Source: an uncultured Actinomycetes bacterium
Lineage (GTDB): Bacteria > Actinomycetota > Thermoleophilia > Miltoncostaeales > Miltoncostaeaceae
Length of the DNA stretch: 64,000 nucleotides
Assembly (NCBI GenBank): GCA_903896045.1
Contig: CAITWD010000036.1
Location: 1-64,000, forward strand
Direction of reading: 5' to 3'
Shown here: positions 34,698 through 43,521 of the stretch, piece after piece
Layout of the letters: every line of letters begins with the position of its first letter
How positions within the stretch are numbered: position 1 is the first letter of the stretch
Notes under the pieces: generated by a model
Database searches by the model: none
Told to the model about the DNA's origin: nothing
What the model saw: the letters and a program-made list of their open reading frames with translations, nothing else
Translations under genes and position numbers: made by a program

Positions 34698-36064
34698 CGA
34701 TCGCCCCAGAGACCTTCAAGGCATATGACATCCGCGGCCTCTACCCGCAGCAGATCGATGAGGCTGGTGCCCACGAGCTCGGACGTGCGTTCGCCGGACT
34801 CGTCACTGCAGCAATCGGTCCAGCGGCGGCACCCCGCATCGCGGTTGGACATGATGTCCGCCTGTCATCACCGAGCATCGCCGATGCATTTTGTGCTGGG
34901 GCCATGCAAGGTGGCGCCCGGGTCACCGAACTCGGGCTTTGCGCCACCGAGATGGTGTACTTCGCTGTTGCCGATGGCAACTACGACGGCGGGGCACAAA
35001 TCACCGCCAGCCATAACCCCCCGCAATACACCGGTGCAAAGCTCGTGCTCGCGGGCGCACTGCCGCTGTCAGGAGACACGGGAATCAGCGAGTTGGGTCG
35101 CCGTATTGCATCAGGAGATCTCATCGATCGCCCCGGTGGGACGCGTACCGCAGACCCGGGCATACTCGATCGCTTTCTCATCGCTGCACTCGGCTTCGTC
35201 GACCCCGAACGCATCTCTGGCCTAAGGGTCGTCTTCGATGGTGCGAATGGGATGGCGGGTCTCTTTTTGCGGCCGGTGATCGCGCAGCTCGACATTGATG
35301 CCGTGGAATGTTTCCTCGATCCCGACGGGCGATTCCCACATCACGAGCCGAACCCATTACTGCCGGAAAATCGTGCATTCATCGAGGCGAAGGTCGTCGA
35401 AGAACATGCCGATCTGGGGATTGCATTTGATGGTGATGCAGATCGATGCTTCTTTATTGATGATCGCGGTGAATTCGTGCCTGGTGACTTTCTTACTGCA
35501 CTGCTGGCCACGCATCTTCTTGCGCGCACCGGGCCCGCCGATGTCATCTACGACCTGCGCGCATCCTGGGCAGTGCGTGAAGCCATCACCAACGCCGGAG
35601 GCCGCGCCCACGAATATCGTGTGGGCCATGCATTTATTAAGCGCGGGATGCGCGAGCTCGATGCAGTCTTTGCCGGAGAGGTCTCCGGCCACTATTACTT
35701 CCGCGATTTTTCCTATGCAGACTCAGGCCTCATTCCGGCACTCCTGGTGCTGGAGATGCTCAGCAATCTCAAGGTGCCACTCTCGTCGCTCATCGATGAG
35801 TACCGTTCTCGGTTTCATATCTCGGGCGAGATCAACTCGACGGTCGCCGACGCTGCCCACGTGATGGCGACGCTGCGCGAGCGCTACGCAGACGGAGTGC
35901 AGCGAGAGGTCGACGGGCTCTCGGTCGACTATGCCGACTGGCATTTCAATGTGCGCTCCTCCAATACCGAGCCGTTGGTGCGGCTCAATTTGGAGTCTCT
36001 GGTCTCTGACGCTGATATGCAGGCACGGCGCGACGAGGTATTGGCGATCATCCGTGACAACTGA
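34694..36064 (+). CDS. manB: Phosphomannomutase/phosphoglucomutase
   Basis: 456 residues of the four-domain alpha-D-phosphohexomutase fold. Catalytic Ser106 lies in ITASHNPPQYTG, the Mg2+ loop is FDGDADRCFF (about 243-252), and the sugar-specificity loop is GEVSGHYYFRD, with a C-terminal phosphate-binding RSSNTEP. It interconverts hexose 1- and 6-phosphates for GDP-mannose or UDP-glucose and cell-envelope glycans. The GTG start is coupled to the HIT gene, and the next gene starts 11 bp inside its end. Confidence 0.9.
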   Translation: MTIAPETFKAYDIRGLYPQQIDEAGAHELGRAFAGLVTAAIGPAAAPRIAVGHDVRLSSPSIADAFCAGAMQGGARVTELGLCATEMVYFAVADGNYDGGAQITASHNPPQYTGAKLVLAGALPLSGDTGISELGRRIASGDLIDRPGGTRTADPGILDRFLIAALGFVDPERISGLRVVFDGANGMAGLFLRPVIAQLDIDAVECFLDPDGRFPHHEPNPLLPENRAFIEAKVVEEHADLGIAFDGDADRCFFIDDRGEFVPGDFLTALLATHLLARTGPADVIYDLRASWAVREAITNAGGRAHEYRVGHAFIKRGMRELDAVFAGEVSGHYYFRDFSYADSGLIPALLVLEMLSNLKVPLSSLIDEYRSRFHISGEINSTVADAAHVMATLRERYADGVQREVDGLSVDYADWHFNVRSSNTEPLVRLNLESLVSDADMQARRDEVLAIIRDN

Positions 36065-36707
36065 GTCGCCGCAGTCGGTCGAGGACACCGGACCAGTGCA
36101 CGATGGGATCATTGTGCGACAGCTCACGGTCCGTTACCAAGGAACTGCAACACCCGCAATCACTGATATCACCTGTGATGTCGCACCCGGAGCGGGGTTG
36201 TGCATCAGCGGACCCGAGGGGTCAGGAAAAACGACGCTTATACGAGCGCTTGTCGGCCTTGTGCCACCGACGCAAGGGTCGATCTCGGTCCTCGGCTCTT
36301 CACCACGCGATCCTCAACTTCGCAGGCGCATCGGATATGCCCCTGATCGACTCCCATTTCCCCGAGGAATGCGTGTCATCGATGCGCTGCGCATCATTGG
36401 GGCAATTCGCGGTACCGATGCGTCAATTGCCGACACATTGACCGAAGTTGGCCTTCAGCCGATAGATCGTCGCATCATCGACGGGCTTGAGCTTGGAGAC
36501 ATCCGTCGCGTCAGTTTGGCATGCGCGATCCACGGGTCTCCAGAACTCCTGATTCTCGATGACCCCTGGGAATACCCCGAAACGATGGACATCATCGAGC
36601 GGGCTCGAACGGCCGGCACCACAATCATTATCGCCAGTCCTGATCCGGGCGGATTTCCCGATCTCGTCGGCGCACACCTCATTCTTGAGGCAGGGACTGC
36701 CGAATGA
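36054..36707 (+). CDS. ABC transporter ATPase with degenerate signature and Walker B
   Basis: 217 residues from the GTG at 36054, overlapping the mutase gene by 11 bp. Walker A GPEGSGKTT (53-61) is intact. The signature region reads LELGDIRRVSLACAI, not LSGG, and Walker B reads LLILDDPWEYPE, with Asp where the catalytic Glu normally is. The usual switch His is replaced in IIIASPDPGG. It binds ATP by inference but may hydrolyse it poorly. Paired with the ABC-2-type permease that overlaps its stop by 4 bp. Confidence 0.75.
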   Translation: MTTESPQSVEDTGPVHDGIIVRQLTVRYQGTATPAITDITCDVAPGAGLCISGPEGSGKTTLIRALVGLVPPTQGSISVLGSSPRDPQLRRRIGYAPDRLPFPRGMRVIDALRIIGAIRGTDASIADTLTEVGLQPIDRRIIDGLELGDIRRVSLACAIHGSPELLILDDPWEYPETMDIIERARTAGTTIIIASPDPGGFPDLVGAHLILEAGTAE

Positions 36708-37525
36708 CGCTCTCTGCACCCGCAACGATCTTTCGTGTCGAGCTCGCAATACTCACGCGTAGAATCTGGCTGCAAATCGCGACACTTGTTGGCTTACTGA
36801 TCCTCGGCATCGTCGCACTCGTTGCCGCGGGGCAATCTGGCCAACATCAGATCGACATCCTCGAGACAAATAGCGCATCGCTCCTTCTGATTGGAGGGAT
36901 GGCGATTGCGATCGGCCTTGGTGGAGGCGCATTCTCGCGGGACGCGTCATCGGGATACTTGGGACTCTTGGTCGGAAGCGGCATGACCCCGAGCCGTATT
37001 GGTGCGATCAGGATTGCGGTACGCCTTGTTGCCCTTGCAGCCGTATTTGTCATTTGGGGCATCGGCATGCAGCTCGTGAGTCTTGGGATTGGCCGCGGCA
37101 TTAACGGCCCGCTCATCGTGCACGTCGGCGCGGCACTCGAAAACGCGGGCCTGGTCCTGTGTGCGAGCGCATCACTGGCATCGGTCATTGGACCAATCGC
37201 CGCAGGGGTGTTTGGACTCGTCGTATTCATTTGCGCCCAGGCGGTCGTCAACCTCAAGGCCGACCTCGATCAAGGTGCAATTGATCGTTCGTCGCGCGTC
37301 TTTATCGCCCCAGTGTTCAGCATTCTCCCGCGGGCGATTGTGTCGCCGATGATTGCCGCACTCCAACACCGCAAGGATGCAGGTCCTGCTGCGCCGACCA
37401 TCGATATCAACGGTTTGACGGTCTACGTGCCCGCATCGCGTCCGCTCGACGTTATCTGGACGCTGCTCTGGACCCTGATTTTTGCCGGATTGGCAACCTA
37501 TGGAGTCAGGCGCCGACAGCTCTAG
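36704..37525 (+). CDS. ABC-2-type transporter permease-like membrane protein
   Basis: 273 residues. About six hydrophobic segments, the first at residues 22-42. GGGAFSRDASSGYLGLLVGSGMTPSRIGAIR is the typical cytosolic coupling segment of ABC-2 permeases. Partner of the degenerate ATPase immediately upstream. Transport substrate unknown. Linkage to phosphomannomutase hints at an envelope or glycan role, but that is only context. Confidence 0.7.
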   Translation: MTLSAPATIFRVELAILTRRIWLQIATLVGLLILGIVALVAAGQSGQHQIDILETNSASLLLIGGMAIAIGLGGGAFSRDASSGYLGLLVGSGMTPSRIGAIRIAVRLVALAAVFVIWGIGMQLVSLGIGRGINGPLIVHVGAALENAGLVLCASASLASVIGPIAAGVFGLVVFICAQAVVNLKADLDQGAIDRSSRVFIAPVFSILPRAIVSPMIAALQHRKDAGPAAPTIDINGLTVYVPASRPLDVIWTLLWTLIFAGLATYGVRRRQL

Positions 37526-37577
37526 AGGTGATGTGTGGCACCACCAGGGGTTCTCCCCCGGTGGCGCAACACACCTC
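37526..37577. terminator. Bidirectional terminator-like hairpin between convergent genes
   Basis: Immediately after the permease stop, AGGTG and TGTGTGG face CCACC...GGTGG and the CACACCT end. The central stem CCACC-A-GGGG-TTCT-CCCC-C-GGTGG is strong. It separates the permease gene from convergent mqnE. Confidence 0.55.
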
Positions 37578-37580
37578 GGA

Positions 37581-38657
37581 TCACACCGCTGCTGAGATCT
37601 CGTTGTAGAGCGTGTCGCGCTGAGCAGGCACCTTGCCACCGCTGCGAATCAGGTCCGCCATACGATCTTGTGACAGACCAAGAGGCGTCTCGACGGTTGT
37701 TGCATGCGCGATGCGCTCTTCGATCAGCGTGCCGGAGAGATCGTCCAATCCAAAGCGCAGTGCATCACTTGTGATTTGTTCGCCCAACATGACCCAATGC
37801 CCCTTGATGTGGGCAAAGTTGTCCAAAAAGAGCCGAGCCGTTGCAATGGTCCGGAGCTTCTCTTCACGATTTGGACCCGGAAGGTAGGCGAAATCAGTGT
37901 TGCCGGGCAGGAATGGCAGCGGGATAAACGCCTGGAAACCACCGGTTTCATCCTGCAGTTCCCGCAGGCGGTTCATGTGGTCGACCTGCTCCGCCGGGGT
38001 TTCAAAATGCCCGAACAACAGGGTCGCGTTGGTGCGCATACCCTGTCCGTGCGCCTCACGGTGTACCTCGAGCCAGGTTTCCGCTGGCACCTTGCGATCG
38101 GCGATAATTTCACGCACACGAGATGAGAACACCTCGGCACCACCGCCAGGCATCGTGTCATGACCTGCAGCACGCGTACGCTCCAAAGCCTCACGGTGCG
38201 AGACCTTTGAAATACGCGAAATAAAGTCAATCTCCACTGCGGTCAGTGCGGTCAGTGCGACATGGGGATAGGCGGATTTGAGTTCGGAGAACAACTCCTC
38301 GTAATACGGGAGGTCGTACTCCTTGGTCATCCCACCAACGATATGCAGCTCGGTGATCCCGTGGCTGACAAGCTGGCCGGCGCGTTCGACCAACTGATCA
38401 ACGCTGTATGCGTAGGCGCGCTCGTCTTTTTCTGTCCACACCGCGAATGCGCAAAAGCCGCATCCGACAACGCAAATGTTGGTCGGGTTGAGGTGCGCAT
38501 TGACGTTGTAGGTAATTTCGTCACCGAATCGGCGACGCACAACCTCGTCTGCCGCCGCGCCAAGCTCATCGAGCGGTGCGGTTTCGTACAGGAGGATTGC
38601 TTCCTCCGGAGTAATACGGCCGCCATCGGCGGCGCGAGCAAGGATGCGATCAGTCAT
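37581..38657 (-). CDS. mqnE: Aminofutalosine synthase (radical SAM)
   Basis: 358 residues. Radical-SAM cluster Cys62-x3-Cys66-x2-Cys69 in TNICVVGCGFCAF. The sequence continues with HIVGGMTKEYDLPYYEELF, MPGGGAEVFSSRVRE and LFGHFETPAEQVDHMNRLRELQDETGGFQAFIPL, which match MqnE rather than MqnC or CofH. It adds the adenosyl radical to the enolpyruvyl benzoate precursor in the futalosine route to menaquinone. No other mqn gene lies in the window. Confidence 0.87.
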   Translation of the reverse strand: MTDRILARAADGGRITPEEAILLYETAPLDELGAAADEVVRRRFGDEITYNVNAHLNPTNICVVGCGFCAFAVWTEKDERAYAYSVDQLVERAGQLVSHGITELHIVGGMTKEYDLPYYEELFSELKSAYPHVALTALTAVEIDFISRISKVSHREALERTRAAGHDTMPGGGAEVFSSRVREIIADRKVPAETWLEVHREAHGQGMRTNATLLFGHFETPAEQVDHMNRLRELQDETGGFQAFIPLPFLPGNTDFAYLPGPNREEKLRTIATARLFLDNFAHIKGHWVMLGEQITSDALRFGLDDLSGTLIEERIAHATTVETPLGLSQDRMADLIRSGGKVPAQRDTLYNEISAAV

Positions 38658-38722
38658 GTCTACAGGCTAGCAATGACCACGGCGTCGGACCTATGCAACG
38701 GGAACATCGGTACGATCGACCT

Positions 38723-39295
38723 ATGAGTTACTCGGCGCTGAAAGAGTGGGCGGTGACCTGCGCAGCGCTCGCAGCTGGTGATCAGATCGTCATTTTGCGC
38801 AAAGGTGGAATCGGCGAGAAGCGCTTCTCTCTCCCCCATTCATCGTTTTTTCTGTTTCCCACCTATGCCCATCAGCGGGCAGATCTCGTCCATGGGGACG
38901 CAGCTGAACGCTTCGGGGCTGCACTCAATCGCCGCGACGACCCCACGCACCTGCCCCTCGATTTGTGGGCGACGATCACCGATTCGTATGAAATCACCGA
39001 CGTGGATGCCCTCACAGCAATCGAGTCGGCGCAGATCCTCACCAGCGACTATGCCATGGAGCGCCTAAAGTGGCGTCGCACGCAGCCGCTCTGGGCGGTC
39101 ATCTTGCGCATCTCACAACTGACCGATCCTCCGGTATTGCACGTCGGGCCCGAGCACGGCGGGTGCGTCAGCTGGCTCGATCTTCCCGATGAGATCTCCT
39201 TGCCCACCCATACTCCGGTCCTCGACGATGCCGCCTTCCAGGCGGCCTCCTCAGATATTGCCGACCGGTTGGCTCCATTCGTCACTGCTCGGTAG
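38723..39295 (+). CDS. DUF1802-family protein
   Basis: 190 residues from the ATG at 38723. The opening SALKEWAVTCAALAAGDQIVILRKGGIGEKRFSL followed by FFLFPTYAHQRADLV is the DUF1802 pattern. The C-terminal half has an IESAQILTSDYAMERLKWRRTQPLWAVILR block. Function unknown. These are cytosolic proteins found in cyanobacteria and actinobacteria. It is divergent from mqnE across 65 bp and precedes a run of small same-strand genes, starting 38 bp later. Confidence 0.7.
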   Translation: MSYSALKEWAVTCAALAAGDQIVILRKGGIGEKRFSLPHSSFFLFPTYAHQRADLVHGDAAERFGAALNRRDDPTHLPLDLWATITDSYEITDVDALTAIESAQILTSDYAMERLKWRRTQPLWAVILRISQLTDPPVLHVGPEHGGCVSWLDLPDEISLPTHTPVLDDAAFQAASSDIADRLAPFVTAR

Positions 39296-39333
39296 GTGAC
39301 GAAAAATCTGCCTGGCATGGTACGGTTCGTCGC

Positions 39334-39660
39334 ATGAGTCACGTCAAAGAATTTGACGCAGTTCTCGACGATCTTCCCGGAGATTGGTCCTTCTTCGAGG
39401 CGTACGTCGTCCTCGACGACCCGACCCGTCTCAGCGAGGCACGAGTCGCTCTTGCCCGCGCAAATGGCCGCCCGCTGTACGGCGCAGGGGACCATGACTT
39501 CGCCATCACGATCGCCCACACCGCCGGTCACGGAGCGCGGGTTGGCGTCGTGCGTTCTGCGCTGCAACTCCTCGACGACCTTCAGATTTCCGGCCGCACC
39601 TGGGCAGGGAAGGCAACGTTATTGACACGGCCGGCCCCGGCGCATCGCTACGGTCCGTAA
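39334..39660 (+). CDS. Uncharacterised small protein
   Basis: 108 residues. It opens MSHVKEFDAVLDDLPGDWSFFEAYVVLDD, then an alpha/beta stretch with GDHDFAITIAHTAGHGARVGVVRSAL. It has no signal peptide, helix or cysteine. I recognise no named family, though similar short acidic proteins occur in actinobacteria. It ends 2 bp before the next gene, with which it is surely co-transcribed. Confidence 0.6.
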   Translation: MSHVKEFDAVLDDLPGDWSFFEAYVVLDDPTRLSEARVALARANGRPLYGAGDHDFAITIAHTAGHGARVGVVRSALQLLDDLQISGRTWAGKATLLTRPAPAHRYGP

Positions 39661-39662
39661 CG

Positions 39663-40106
39663 ATGTATCGCAGCGACGAGGATATTGCGCTCCTGACCGA
39701 TCTCGCTGGCGTCCTCGATCAAACGGTCGCCGCCAATGGGCTTTCGGCGGGAACCTATCTCCTTCTTCGTGAGCTGATTCGATCCGACGAGAACGCCGCG
39801 GTGGCAATTAGCTCGCTGGCAGAAACTCTCGATGCACCTGGCGATGAGGTCGCCGAAATTGCTGCGCGGCTCATCCAGGACGAACTCGCCGCCGCACGAC
39901 CGAATGGCATCACCGCAACAGATCTGGGACGCGCACGTGCCCGTGTGATTGAAGATGATGCGAATGCCGCAATGCTGGCCTTTGTCATGGATCGCCCACA
40001 CACCGCCACGATTTACGGATTAGTGGCCTCGATGCAGTCGGGTCGATTCACCGTCGAGGATTTGATCGCCTTTATTTCCGAGGGACCGACAGACGAGACG
40101 CAATGA
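39663..40106 (+). CDS. Uncharacterised helical protein, possible winged-helix
   Basis: 147 residues, mostly predicted helix. It has LRELIRSDENAAVAISSLAETLDAPGDEVAEIAARLIQDELAA, then ITATDLGRARARVIEDD, a spacing that recalls MarR/PadR-like winged helices, but no basic recognition helix is obvious. No named family recognised. Its stop overlaps the start of a 36-residue membrane microprotein by 4 bp. Confidence 0.55.
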   Translation: MYRSDEDIALLTDLAGVLDQTVAANGLSAGTYLLLRELIRSDENAAVAISSLAETLDAPGDEVAEIAARLIQDELAAARPNGITATDLGRARARVIEDDANAAMLAFVMDRPHTATIYGLVASMQSGRFTVEDLIAFISEGPTDETQ

Positions 40107-40213
40107 CTGCGGTCGGTATCGCGCCACTCGTCATATTGGCGCTGACGCTCGTCGCGTTTGCTCTGATGGTGCGCGCCAAGCGCCGCAGCCAACGCAAGCA
40201 GGACAACCGCTAG
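40103..40213 (+). CDS. 36-residue single-pass membrane microprotein
   Basis: The ATG at 40103 overlaps the TGA of the preceding gene (ATGA), which supports translation by coupling. The product has one helix (IAPLVILALTLVAFALMV, about 6-23) and a strongly basic tail RAKRRSQRKQDNR, positive-inside. It ends in a stop shared with the convergent dehydrogenase gene (4-bp overlap). It resembles small anchor or regulatory peptides. No family recognised. Confidence 0.45.
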   Translation: MTAVGIAPLVILALTLVAFALMVRAKRRSQRKQDNR

Positions 40214-41313
40214 AGCACCGCCGATTCACCGAGTGAGCTCCAAACATCGAGCTTGTTGCCGAGCCGCTTGATGACCTCATTGGTGAACTCTTCAGTTGCA
40301 CAGTCGCCACCGAGATCAGCGGTCCGCACACCGTCGGCAACCGCTTCAAGCGATGCTTCGTAAATGCCCCGCGACACCACGCTCGCTTGCGGGTCACGCA
40401 TATAACCAAGGAGCGCCGCACCCGCGAGAATCATCGCAAGAGGATTTGCGATGCTCTTGCCTTCGAGACTCGGGGCTGTTCCATGCGGCGCCTCGGCCAT
40501 CACCGTTGTCGCATTGAGATCATCGTCAAATGCCAAGAGCAGCGACTCGGCACCCGCAATCGAGCCAAAGAGCTGCAAGACCATGTCCGACAGGCAATCT
40601 CCATCGCGATTGAGCGCCGGGACAACGAGCGCTTCGCCGGTATGGGTAATCAAACCCGCATATGCCGCATCGATGAGCACTGGGCGATAGCGAATATCCG
40701 GGTGCCGCGCTGCTGCTGCATCAAGCTCCTCTTTCATCATCCCCTCATACACCGGCGAGACCGTCCACTTGGGGCCGCCATACACGGTGGCATGCATGCG
40801 ACGGGCCTGAAGAAAGCTGAATTGCGCAACGGCACGGCAGGTACGACGAGAGATGTGCTCGGTACGCCATGCGACCTCATCGAGCCCCTCCCCTTCACGG
40901 TGCTCGACGGCGCTATAGGCATCATCGACGGCCATACGCACGACAGAGATTGGTGCATGAATTCCACCAATTGGCCGAACCCCGGGGAGGCGACGGCCCG
41001 TACGGATAATTACCCGGCCGTCAATCTCCTCGCGCAGGAGTGCGTTCGGACTGCCGACATCGCCCGTTTGTTCAGGGGTAATGGTCGCGGCTTTGAGGCC
41101 GAAGCCTGCGGCACGCATCGCGTGTGCGGCGTCGTATACCACGTGATTCTTCGTCCGGCGGCGTGCCGTAATCGAGAGATCGAAGTGCACAAACTGCAAC
41201 GGCAAACCCGACACCGCAGGATCAAGCACACGCAGCGCCTCCACCAGAAGCTCTTGCCCCGTCTGGTCACCATCCATCACAACGATTGTGGTTGGCTGCA
41301 CACCACTCACCAT
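40210..41313 (-). CDS. Isocitrate/isopropylmalate dehydrogenase-family enzyme, divergent
   Basis: 367 residues from the ATG at 41313. The frame is open upstream but non-protein-like. Family marks are VVMDGDQTGQELL (nucleotide-fold start, in place of GDGIGPE), a TGRRLPGVRPIGG substrate segment, metal Asp in ALNRDGDCLSD and the NAD-adenine motif EAPHGTAP, then GKSIANPLAMILAGAALL. It is a beta-decarboxylating dehydrogenase-like protein, but the LR-rich substrate motif differs from isocitrate and isopropylmalate enzymes. Substrate unassigned. Confidence 0.8.
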   Translation of the reverse strand: MVSGVQPTTIVVMDGDQTGQELLVEALRVLDPAVSGLPLQFVHFDLSITARRRTKNHVVYDAAHAMRAAGFGLKAATITPEQTGDVGSPNALLREEIDGRVIIRTGRRLPGVRPIGGIHAPISVVRMAVDDAYSAVEHREGEGLDEVAWRTEHISRRTCRAVAQFSFLQARRMHATVYGGPKWTVSPVYEGMMKEELDAAAARHPDIRYRPVLIDAAYAGLITHTGEALVVPALNRDGDCLSDMVLQLFGSIAGAESLLLAFDDDLNATTVMAEAPHGTAPSLEGKSIANPLAMILAGAALLGYMRDPQASVVSRGIYEASLEAVADGVRTADLGGDCATEEFTNEVIKRLGNKLDVWSSLGESAVL

Positions 41314-41393
41314 AGCCGCTACGCGCACCAAGCGCCGCATCACACTCATCAGCGGCGACGCGACCCATTCGCCCCGTCCCAAACGACGAAGAA

Positions 41394-41687
41394 CTACGTA
41401 TTCGCGCGGCGCTGGTACTCCATCTCGTACACCCTCACACGGGTGGGCTTGCCCATCCGCGCTCCAAGCGCGGCAACCTGTGCCACAACATCGGGATGCC
41501 CGATATAGGCATCGGCGTCTGCACGCGTCTTCCACACGGCAAGGCAGCCGTATTCCCCGACATCGGCATCAATAAACAACACATGCTCGTGGGCAGCGGT
41601 TGCGACTGCGTTCAGGCGGGCAGCGATTGCGCGCGCGTCATCGACACTGTCTGGGCCAAGCCGGAATGCAATCTCAGTACCAATCAC
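41394..41687 (-). CDS. Small dimeric alpha/beta-barrel (ABM-like) protein
   Basis: 97 residues. Secondary-structure pattern: strand, helix (DDARAIAARLNAVATAAHE), strands with VLFIDADVGEYGCLAVWKTRADADAYI, helix and a terminal strand. This fits the antibiotic-biosynthesis-monooxygenase-like fold. Function unknown. Start overlaps the upstream gene's stop by 4 bp. Confidence 0.55.
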   Translation of the reverse strand: MIGTEIAFRLGPDSVDDARAIAARLNAVATAAHEHVLFIDADVGEYGCLAVWKTRADADAYIGHPDVVAQVAALGARMGKPTRVRVYEMEYQRRANT

Positions 41688-42433
41688 GATGTGCCCGCCG
41701 ATCCATCCAGCACCACGACGGGCAGATATGCCCCCACAATCTCATTCGATGCCTGATCGCAGGCAGCGATCACTGCGGCAATCCGCTCGGAAAAGCGCGC
41801 GCCCAACCCCGCGGCAATCGCCGCCTGCTCAAATGCACCGAGCCTGGTCACCACATCTGGGGTCATCTGCTCCTGTGCACTCACAAGCGGTTCTGATGCG
41901 TCAACAAAAAAGGAATATGCGGCGGTGGCCTGCTCGTGTAACGCGAAGAGCACGTCCAATTGCGTCAACGATGCAATCGCCCGCAAGGGGCATTCGCGCC
42001 ACTGTCGAACCGCGGCCGCATGCTCTGCCACCTGTCCGATTGCATCCACCATGTCTCTCGGTTCATCAGCGATCGCAAGCAACCTCGCCGCCGCCTCATG
42101 CAGTTCCTGCAGGCGAGTGGAATCGATTTCGGCCTCCACCTGCTCCCAGACCAGGCTCATCGTGGCCGATCTCTGGATCAGGGTGCGGTCGCGGATGGGA
42201 ACTCCGTCCTCATCGAGGCAGACAAATTCCGGTCCATCAAACGCGCACAAAAATGTGCGGATCCCCATTCCCAGATCAACCTCGCGCAATCCGAGCGGCG
42301 CGCGACCTGCCACGCGGGCGGCAGTGCCGTGTGCATGCCCCAACCGCTCCACCAGCGCATCCAGCGCCAGATCGAGGTCGGCACCCTCGGGATCTGCGGC
42401 ATGCATCAGCCATGTGGGAATACGCGGGGTCAT
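41684..42433 (-). CDS. Uncharacterised helical protein
   Basis: 249 residues, largely helical with an alanine-rich C-terminal half. A FLCAFDGPEFVCLDEDG segment near residues 60-80 contains two cysteines. No membrane helix and no catalytic motif I can name. Overlap with the ABM-like gene (ATGA) marks an operon of two unknowns. Divergent from the NUDIX gene with a 43-bp gap. Confidence 0.55.
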   Translation of the reverse strand: MTPRIPTWLMHAADPEGADLDLALDALVERLGHAHGTAARVAGRAPLGLREVDLGMGIRTFLCAFDGPEFVCLDEDGVPIRDRTLIQRSATMSLVWEQVEAEIDSTRLQELHEAAARLLAIADEPRDMVDAIGQVAEHAAAVRQWRECPLRAIASLTQLDVLFALHEQATAAYSFFVDASEPLVSAQEQMTPDVVTRLGAFEQAAIAAGLGARFSERIAAVIAACDQASNEIVGAYLPVVVLDGSAGTS

Positions 42434-42476
42434 ATCGCGAGTCTAGTTGGGATCCTCAGACGCGTACACTCGTGGT

Positions 42477-43121
42477 GTGCCAAATCCCTCCATCGAGACA
42501 CCGCTTGCGACATTGCCATCCTCCTCTGATTTGGGAGACAGGTTCGTCGACTTGCTCGCGGCGCGCGACCGCACGGAAGGCCCCGCCTCAGGACGACCTG
42601 CAGCGGTGCTCATCCCTTTGTTCGATCGCGACAACCAGCCACATATTTTTTTGACCAAACGCGCATCGAATCTCTCTGAGCATCCGGGGCAGATCAGTCT
42701 TCCTGGCGGTCGACGGGATCCCGATGATCACGACATCACCACAACCGCCTTACGCGAAGCACATGAAGAGCTCGGCATCCCGCCACACGCGGTCACGGTG
42801 CTTGGCAGCCTGGATGATGTGCAGACGTATCAGTCCTCGTTTACGGTGACACCGGTCGTCGGGGTACTCCCGACGCGTCCCACGATCGTGCCAAATCCAA
42901 AGGAAATCGCTCGCGTCATGGAAGTCTCGCTTGCCGAGATCCTCGCGATTGATGAGGGATTGCCCGCGAATGCCTCGGTTGCCGAACTGCGCTACCCCCT
43001 CGATGGCGAGGATGTGTGGGGAGCGACCGCACGTATTTTGCGCGCACTGTGCGCCCTCACCCGTGATGCGATCGATGATGGTACGGATCCCGGAGCTTGC
43101 GACAGGACATCCGGCCAGTGA
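42477..43121 (+). CDS. NUDIX hydrolase, coenzyme A pyrophosphatase type
   Basis: 214 residues from the GTG at 42477. A TTG ten codons earlier is possible. The Nudix box is GGRRDPDDHDITTTALREAHEELGI, preceded by the UPF0035-like SNLSEHPGQISLP, which marks NudL/YeaB-type CoA pyrophosphatases. They hydrolyse CoA or acyl-CoA to phosphopantetheine and 3',5'-ADP. TACACT at 42465-42470 lies a few bases before the start, so the message may be leaderless. Confidence 0.85.
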   Translation: MPNPSIETPLATLPSSSDLGDRFVDLLAARDRTEGPASGRPAAVLIPLFDRDNQPHIFLTKRASNLSEHPGQISLPGGRRDPDDHDITTTALREAHEELGIPPHAVTVLGSLDDVQTYQSSFTVTPVVGVLPTRPTIVPNPKEIARVMEVSLAEILAIDEGLPANASVAELRYPLDGEDVWGATARILRALCALTRDAIDDGTDPGACDRTSGQ

Positions 43122-43144
43122 ATCCGGGCGATACCGCCGAAGAC

Positions 43145-43408
43145 TTAAGGGTGCTGCGCGGGGCGCAACGATGCCCGCGACGGCAAATCCTGCGGTCCGG
43201 TTCCCGATTGCCCATCTGTGGCAAGTCGATCGAGACGGGCCAAATGCGCAGTCAACTCTGCCTGTCGGGTATGAGTCGACGGCAATATTGCGGCGTATTC
43301 TGCAACACGGCTGCGAATCTGGAGTGCGAAGTGCGGGGACGCAGCGCCGACGAGCATCGCAAGCTCGTCCTCGGACGGAATTCCGTAGTTGTGCTCAAGT
43401 ACGGTCAC
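43145..43408 (-). CDS. Uncharacterised small actinobacterial protein
   Basis: 87 residues from the GTG at 43408. The conserved core is EHNYGIPSEDELAMLVGAASPHFALQIRSRVAEYAAIL, followed by ELTAHLARLDRLA. I recall this GVPSEDELAxLVGAATPHFAxQIRxRV pattern from short actinobacterial proteins of unknown function. No signal or membrane segment. Located between the NUDIX and WYL genes on the opposite strand. Confidence 0.55.
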   Translation of the reverse strand: MTVLEHNYGIPSEDELAMLVGAASPHFALQIRSRVAEYAAILPSTHTRQAELTAHLARLDRLATDGQSGTGPQDLPSRASLRPAQHP

Positions 43409-43521
43409 GGCCGAAAGGCTAGCAGGCCACACAACCGAAAAGCTTTTCACCGAAATGCCCCAGATTGCCCCCGCTGGCGGGTATCATGCATCTCGATGTC
43501 ACGCCCCTGGCCGGAGCCCCT

